DNA from: Clostridiales bacterium
GTDB taxonomy: Bacteria; Bacillota; Clostridia; Christensenellales; Aristaeellaceae
Direction of reading: 5' to 3'
Assembly: GCA_012514225.1 (NCBI GenBank)
Contig: JAAZAQ010000190.1
Span: 1 to 9,300 of the forward strand
DNA length: 9,300 bases
Under the pieces are notes generated by a model. It did not search any database. It was not told the DNA's origin and saw nothing but the letters and a program-made list of their open reading frames with translations. The translations under genes and the position numbers were made by a program. Positions 5,554-9,300 of the stretch are shown piece by piece. Positions within the stretch are counted from its first letter, which is position 1. The number at the start of each line of letters is the position of its first letter.

Positions 5554-7422
5554 GTGGAACTCAAGGATATCAAAGGCCCTGAAGACATCAGGGGGCTTGA
5601 CGCCGGCCAGTTGGCCGGCCTGGCGGAGCAGATGCGCCGCCGCGTGGTGGAGGTGGTCTCGGAAAACGGAGGGCACCTGGCCAGCAACCTGGGCGCGGTG
5701 GAGCTGACCCTGGCGCTGCACCGGGTGTTCGAAAGCCCCGGGGACAAGCTTGTTTTTGACGTCGGACACCAGTGCTACGCGCACAAGATGCTGACCGGCC
5801 GCGCGGACGCCCTGGCCGGCCTGCGCCGTTACGGCGGGGTCTCCGGCTTTCCCCGCATGGACGAGAGCGTCCACGACGCCTACGGCACCGGCCACGCCTC
5901 CACGGCGATATCCGCCGCCCTCGGTTTGGCGCGGGCGCGGGACCTGGCCGGCGGGACCGGGCACGTGGTGGCGGTGGTGGGCGACGGCGCGATGACGGGC
6001 GGGCTGTGCTACGAGGCCCTCAACGACGCGGGCAACCGCAAGACCCGGCTTATCGTCGTGCTCAACGACAACCAGATGAGCATCGCACCCAACGTCGGCG
6101 CCCTCTCCAACTACCTGACCTTCCTGCGCTCCAGCAAGGCCTGGCTGGGCATCAAGAAGAAGGTAACCGGGGTTCTCCCGCGCGTCCCCCTCGTCGGCGA
6201 GCCCTTGTTCCGCTTTTTCCACCGGGTCAAGGACGCCGTCCGCAACTTCTTTGTGCGGGACCGCTTCTTCGACGCCCTGGGTTTCCGCTACCTGGGCCCG
6301 GTGGACGGCCACAACCTGGCCTCCCTGGAGGCGGTGCTGCAGCGCGCCAAGCGCTTCCAGGAGCCCGTCCTCGTCCACGCGGTCACCCGGAAAGGCCGCG
6401 GCTACGGATACGCCGAGAACGCGCCGGCCTCCACCCACGGGGTCAACCCCTTCGACCCGGAAAGCGGCGCGCCCCGGAGCGCCCCTTCCGCGCGCTCCTT
6501 CGGGGAAGCGGCGGGCGAATTGCTGCTGGAGCTGGCCAAGCAGGACGCGCGCGTCGTCGCCGTCACAGCCGCGATGGCGGAAGCGACGGGGCTTTCACCC
6601 TTCCAGCGGGCTTTCCCGGAGCGGCTGTTCGACGTGGGCATCGCGGAGGCTCACGCCGTTACCCTGGCGGCGGGCCTGGCGGCGGCCGGGATGCGCCCGG
6701 TCGTGGCCATTTATGAGACCTTCCTGCAGCGCGCCTACGACCAGGTGGTCGTGGACGTCTGCCAGCAGGGCCTGCCGGTCGTCTTCCTGCTGGACCGCGC
6801 CGCCATGGGCGGCGCGGACGGCCCCACCCACCACGGCGTGTTCGGCAGCGCTTTCCTGCGCCATATCCCCGGGCTCACGCTGCTGTCCCCGCGGAGCGTG
6901 GGGGAGATGGAGCACATGCTGCGCTTCGCGATGGGCCATCCGGGCCCGGTCGCCATCCGCTACCCGCGCGCCGAAAGCGGCGGCATGGCGGAACTGCCCT
7001 GTCCGTCCTTCACCCCCGGCGTCTGGGAGCGGCTTTCCGGCAGGGAGGGGCTCTGCCTCATCGCGCTGGGGCCTATGGTCACGGAGGCGCTGGCCGTCCG
7101 TCGCGCGCTGGCGGCGGCCGGCGTCAAGGCCCAGGTAATCAACGCGTCCAGCGTCAAGCCACTGGACGGCGCCCTGCTCAAGGAGCTCAGCGCGGCCAAC
7201 CGTCCTTTCGTCGTTCTGGAAGAGCAGCCGCTGGCCGGCGGTCTGGGCAGCGCCATCGGGGAATACTGCGCGCAAAACGGGCTTCGTCCGCCCGAGCGCG
7301 TTTTCTGCCTGCCCGACGCCTTCGTGCCCCACGGCAGCCACGCGGAGTTGCTGCGCCACTGCGGCCTGGACGCCGACAGCGTCAGCCGCCAGCTGCTGGA
7401 CATCCGGGTCAACATCGCGTGA
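5554..7422 (+). CDS. dxs: 1-deoxy-D-xylulose-5-phosphate synthase
   Basis: Thiamine-diphosphate enzyme that condenses pyruvate and glyceraldehyde 3-phosphate to 1-deoxy-D-xylulose 5-phosphate with loss of CO2. It is the entry step of the MEP isoprenoid pathway and also feeds thiamine and pyridoxal synthesis in many bacteria. From GTG 5554 it has 622 residues, the usual length. Visible features, numbered from that start, are GGHLASNLG with His41, DVGHQCYAHK (69-78), the ThDP/Mg motif GDG (143-145) through NDN (171-173), FDVGIAEAHA with catalytic Glu365, then FLQRAYDQV and the C-terminal transketolase-like domain. The start is GTG 5554, or possibly ATG 5536 (628 aa). GTG has an SD and aligns with Clostridia and Bacillus N termini. 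The frame also opens back to 5386, but that lies inside the MFS gene. Position 366 is Ala, where nearly all family members I know have Gln. The stop overlaps tlyA by 4 bp. Confidence 0.96.
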   Translation: MELKDIKGPEDIRGLDAGQLAGLAEQMRRRVVEVVSENGGHLASNLGAVELTLALHRVFESPGDKLVFDVGHQCYAHKMLTGRADALAGLRRYGGVSGFPRMDESVHDAYGTGHASTAISAALGLARARDLAGGTGHVVAVVGDGAMTGGLCYEALNDAGNRKTRLIVVLNDNQMSIAPNVGALSNYLTFLRSSKAWLGIKKKVTGVLPRVPLVGEPLFRFFHRVKDAVRNFFVRDRFFDALGFRYLGPVDGHNLASLEAVLQRAKRFQEPVLVHAVTRKGRGYGYAENAPASTHGVNPFDPESGAPRSAPSARSFGEAAGELLLELAKQDARVVAVTAAMAEATGLSPFQRAFPERLFDVGIAEAHAVTLAAGLAAAGMRPVVAIYETFLQRAYDQVVVDVCQQGLPVVFLLDRAAMGGADGPTHHGVFGSAFLRHIPGLTLLSPRSVGEMEHMLRFAMGHPGPVAIRYPRAESGGMAELPCPSFTPGVWERLSGREGLCLIALGPMVTEALAVRRALAAAGVKAQVINASSVKPLDGALLKELSAANRPFVVLEEQPLAGGLGSAIGEYCAQNGLRPPERVFCLPDAFVPHGSHAELLRHCGLDADSVSRQLLDIRVNIA

Positions 7423-8222
7423 GGCAGCGCGCGGACCTGGCCCTGGTCGCCCGGGGGATGGTTGAAAGCCGCGAACGGGCTCAGGCGCTCATCCTCTCCG
7501 GCCGCGTCTACCGCGGGGAAGTCCGGGTGGACAAGCCTTCCCAGCCGGTCCTGGACAATGAGGAGCTGATTCTCCGCGGCGAGGCGCGGGAGTGGGCCTC
7601 CCGCGGCGCGCTTAAGCTGGAAAAGGCGCTGGACGCCTTCGCCATCGACCCCTCCGGCCAGGTCTGCCTGGACGTGGGCGCGGCCGCCGGCGGCTTTACG
7701 GACGTGCTGCTGCGGCGCGGCGCAATCAAGGTGTACGCCGTGGACGTGGGCTATGGGCAGCTGGACTGGAAGCTGCGCCAGGATTCCCGCGTGGCGGTGA
7801 TGGAGCGCACCAACGCGCGCGCGCTTTTGCCGGAGGCCTTCGACCCCCGACCGTCCCTGACGGTCATGGACGCTTCCTTCATCTCCGTCCGCCTGCTGCT
7901 GCCGGCCGCGGCGGCCGTGATGGGCGGGAGGGGGCGTTTCGCGGTCCTGGTCAAGCCCCAGTTTGAGGCCGGCCGGGGCAAGGTGGGCAAGCACGGCGTG
8001 GTACGCGAGCCGGAAACCCATATGGAAGTCCTCCGGGGGCTGAGGGACTTTCTGCCCGGCATCGGACTGCGTCTGCGGGCGCTGGATTTCTCGCCCATCA
8101 AAGGCCCCAAGGGCAACATCGAGTTCCTGGCGGATATCGGCGATTCGACCGCCCCGGCGCCTTCGGACGCTGACATCGGCGCCCTGGTCGCGCGGGCGCA
8201 TCAGGATTTATCTTGCGCTTAG
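7419..8222 (+). CDS. tlyA: TlyA family rRNA 2'-O-methyltransferase
   Basis: Predicted SAM-dependent 2'-O-methyltransferase of 16S and/or 23S rRNA (in mycobacteria C1409 and C1920, needed for capreomycin sensitivity); some homologues are annotated as hemolysins. An N-terminal S4 RNA-binding domain (about 1-60: RADLALVARGMVESRERAQ, then VDKPS) is followed by an FtsJ-like Rossmann domain. The SAM loop is DVGAAAGGFTD (85-95), then DVGYGQLDWKLR (109-120). Catalytic-tetrad candidates are Lys66, Asp151 (DASFIS), Lys179 (KPQFE) and Glu235 (GNIEFL). Each is three less than K69, D154, K182 and E238 of M. tuberculosis TlyA. Its 267 residues match the family. GTG 7419 overlaps the dxs TGA (GTGA) and no SD is evident, so translation probably depends on re-initiation after dxs. 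Many Clostridia have nadK, argR and recN next; here an untranslated gap follows instead. Confidence 0.95.
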   Translation: MRQRADLALVARGMVESRERAQALILSGRVYRGEVRVDKPSQPVLDNEELILRGEAREWASRGALKLEKALDAFAIDPSGQVCLDVGAAAGGFTDVLLRRGAIKVYAVDVGYGQLDWKLRQDSRVAVMERTNARALLPEAFDPRPSLTVMDASFISVRLLLPAAAAVMGGRGRFAVLVKPQFEAGRGKVGKHGVVREPETHMEVLRGLRDFLPGIGLRLRALDFSPIKGPKGNIEFLADIGDSTAPAPSDADIGALVARAHQDLSCA

Positions 8223-8234
8223 TATTCATGTGAA

Positions 8235-8250
8235 ATGTCTGGATAGACAT
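8235..8250. other. Short stem-loop after tlyA
   Basis: ATGTCT, loop GGAT, AGACAT form a perfect 6-bp stem starting 13 nt past the tlyA stop. It is AT-rich and lacks a T run, so it is a weak structure. It may protect the 3' end or be chance. Confidence 0.35.
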
Positions 8251-8260
8251 CAATCGAATG

Positions 8261-8289
8261 GCGCTGTCCGCCAAAGATGCGGGCAGCGC
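8261..8289 (+). terminator. Probable terminator of dxs-tlyA
   Basis: GCGCTGTCCGC (8261-8271), loop CAAAGAT, GCGGGCAGCGC (8279-8289) form an 11-bp stem with one G-U wobble, 38 nt past the tlyA stop. The following TTCAATTCATCT is only moderately T-rich. The stem is strong but the U tract poor, so it may need a factor such as Rho or NusG, or act as a 3' stabiliser. Confidence 0.55.
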
Positions 8290-8509
8290 TTCAATTCATC
8301 TCTGATTACGGAATGTCTTTGGCTTGCGCCAGGCTGCCGACGCCCTGCTCAGGTATCGTACGTGCGTTCATGGGCAGTGCTGGCCTGGGTGGACGCTTGT
8401 GGGTGAGATTTCCCGGTCGGACGATGGCGTCTGTGCGCCATGCAGGCGGGGAGGGCGGCGTTTTCATGGCCGTTCATCCTGTAAGACCAGGTTAGCCAAA
8501 GTGGCGTTC

Positions 8510-8523
8510 CGGGCGAATGCCCG
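8510..8523 (-). terminator. Weak stem-loop after the WG-repeat gene
   Basis: On the minus strand, 12 nt past the stop codon, CGGGC, loop ATTC, GCCCG form a 5-bp stem. Only GAACGCCACTTT follows, with no proper U run. It is the best terminator candidate for this gene but not a good one. Confidence 0.3.
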
Positions 8524-8535
8524 TGCATCCCGCCC

Positions 8536-9300
8536 TCAGCGCCCGCTCAGCCGGTTTCCCTGGTAATCGTAAACCTGGTAGCGGTCGTCCTCCCCGGGCG
8601 CGAACACGACGCCCCGCCCGACGATGGGTGTGTCCGTCCACTTTGTTTCTACAAGCACTTTTCCTCCCCGGTCGATCAGCCCCCAGAGCCCGGGGCCGAA
8701 ATCGGGGACGTATTCCTTCACCGGTGCAACGCCATACTGAAAAGCACTTGCTTCTCCCCACACCAGGGGAATCACGACCTCCCCCTCCCTGTTGACATAT
8801 CCCGTTTTTTCATTCTGCTGGACAATCGCCAGCCCTTCGGAAAAGTCTGTCGCGAAGTCCCATACCGGGGGAACGGCCACTTTCCCGCCCGCGTCCAGAA
8901 AGCCGTATTGCTCGCCTTTGTAGACAGAAATCATGCCCTCCCTCAGGTAGGTCATATATTCTGTGATGCTGGCGTCGCTGATGCCTGAGTTGGTATACTG
9001 ATAATAATCACTGTCCCATTCCGGTTCGCTGAGGAGCTCGCCCCTTTCGTCGATGAATCCATTGCCGTTCTCCCCTTCGACCAGGGCGATACCCTTGCTG
9101 AAATCCCATAATGCTTCCCATTGCGGGGGCTGCAGCAGCCTGCCGCTGTCGTCCATCAGCCCGTACCTGTTTCCCGAATACACGCTGAAGAGCCCGTCGG
9201 AAACCTTGAGGATTCGCCCCCATACGGGGGAAGCGAGCGTCCGGCCGCCGCTGTCCACCAACCCGAATTTTCCGTCCAGTTCCACGACAAACAGCCGTGC
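8536..9300 (-). CDS. WG-repeat protein, 5' end outside window
   Basis: The frame is open from the right edge to TGA 8536-8538 (254 visible residues). An internal GTG at 9285 is not the start, since the repeat pattern (RLFVVELDGKFGLVD) continues upstream to the edge. Six to seven copies of a roughly 33-35 residue WG/beta-hairpin unit are seen, each like GLxxVxxGxxYGxxDxxGxxxxPPxW. Their YGLMD, NGFID, YGFLD, TGYVN and WGLID cores are followed by PPQW, SEPEW, PPVW, PLVW and ETKW. The third copy has an insert of about 18 residues rich in Tyr, Thr and Ser. WG repeats build beta-rich scaffolds in surface, secreted or cytoplasmic proteins of many bacteria; no enzymatic function is implied. Any signal peptide or extra domain would be in the missing N terminus. 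A sampled 60-base line is about 55% GC, against about 75% in a sampled dxs line, so it may be an accessory or transferred gene. Confidence 0.85.
   Translation of the reverse strand, partial: ARLFVVELDGKFGLVDSGGRTLASPVWGRILKVSDGLFSVYSGNRYGLMDDSGRLLQPPQWEALWDFSKGIALVEGENGNGFIDERGELLSEPEWDSDYYQYTNSGISDASITEYMTYLREGMISVYKGEQYGFLDAGGKVAVPPVWDFATDFSEGLAIVQQNEKTGYVNREGEVVIPLVWGEASAFQYGVAPVKEYVPDFGPGLWGLIDRGGKVLVETKWTDTPIVGRGVVFAPGEDDRYQVYDYQGNRLSGR

Larger units (their letters stand above)
8223..8535. other. Intergenic region between convergent genes, no convincing gene
   Basis: This 313-bp stretch lies between the ends of tlyA (+) and the WG-repeat gene (-). Both strands were read. Plus frames give only short unrecognised ORFs without an SD (for example 8277-8495, 72 codons). 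A 53-codon minus ORF (8467-8306) is Pro/Arg-rich and unconvincing. The stretch contains several stem-loops: 8235-8250, 8261-8289, ATGGCG/CGCCAT at 8424-8441, and 8510-8523. I recognised no RNase P, SRP, tmRNA or riboswitch signature. It may be simply a terminator region, or decayed sequence. Confidence 0.6.

Noticed and set aside
4029..5582. 517-codon plus-strand ORF across gnd and the MFS gene
   Set aside because: Antisense to two clear genes, Gln/Arg/Gly/Pro-rich, no domain. It is a shadow of GC-rich coding sequence.
5439..5747. N-terminal extension of the MFS protein to 508 residues
   Set aside because: The extra 103 residues are antisense to the dxs 5' end and soluble in character. The ATG at 5438 has an ideal SD and promoter.
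5470..6438. 322-codon minus ORF inside dxs
   Set aside because: Antisense to the ThDP domain of Dxs, low-complexity composition, no SD.
6960..8201. 413-codon minus ORF across dxs and tlyA
   Set aside because: Antisense to two well-supported genes and without recognisable motifs.
8306..8467. 53-codon minus ORF in the tlyA to WG-repeat gap
   Set aside because: It starts after a passable AGGA, but the product is Pro/Arg-rich, lacks any known motif, and crosses a stem-loop region. Too little support for a gene.
8277..8495. 72-codon plus ORF after tlyA
   Set aside because: It begins within the terminator stem, has no SD and no recognisable features.

Overview
The window is GC-rich chromosomal DNA packed with housekeeping genes and one accessory gene. 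The pairing dxs-tlyA (MEP isoprenoid pathway plus a TlyA rRNA methyltransferase), the strong AGGAGG-like ribosome binding sites and a WG-repeat protein suggest an uncultured high-GC Clostridia/Firmicutes lineage. This taxon guess is inference: no rRNA or other decisive marker is present. I found no mobile element, CRISPR array, tRNA or rRNA.

Layout. Positions 1-5438 are read on the minus strand. The order of transcription is an MFS transporter (5438-4221), 6-phosphogluconate dehydrogenase gnd (4183-2741), an RlmI-type 23S rRNA cytosine methyltransferase (2728-1556), then, behind a hairpin terminator and its own promoter, glutaminyl-tRNA synthetase glnS (from 1435, running off the left edge). 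Gaps of 37 and 12 bp make MFS-gnd-rlmI one likely operon. The plus strand carries dxs (5554-7422) and tlyA (7419-8222), joined by a 4-bp GTGA overlap. The two units diverge from a 97-115 bp region holding back-to-back promoters whose -35 boxes are 6 bp apart. A structured, apparently non-coding stretch (8223-8535) separates tlyA from the convergent 3' end of a WG-repeat gene that runs off the right edge and is lower in GC.

How the genes fit. Three genes act on translation: glnS charges tRNA-Gln, and rlmI and tlyA methylate ribosomal RNA. Gnd supplies NADPH and ribulose 5-phosphate. Dxs makes 1-deoxy-D-xylulose 5-phosphate, the first MEP intermediate. The MFS substrate cannot be told from sequence.

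The coding genes are ordinary members of known families, and I see no convincing undescribed system. The best second looks are at control elements: the compact divergent promoter pair with a dyad at its centre, the dxs start choice (GTG with an SD, or a leaderless ATG), a perfect 9-bp hairpin flush against the gnd ribosome binding site, and an inverted repeat linking the rlmI terminator to the glnS promoter.
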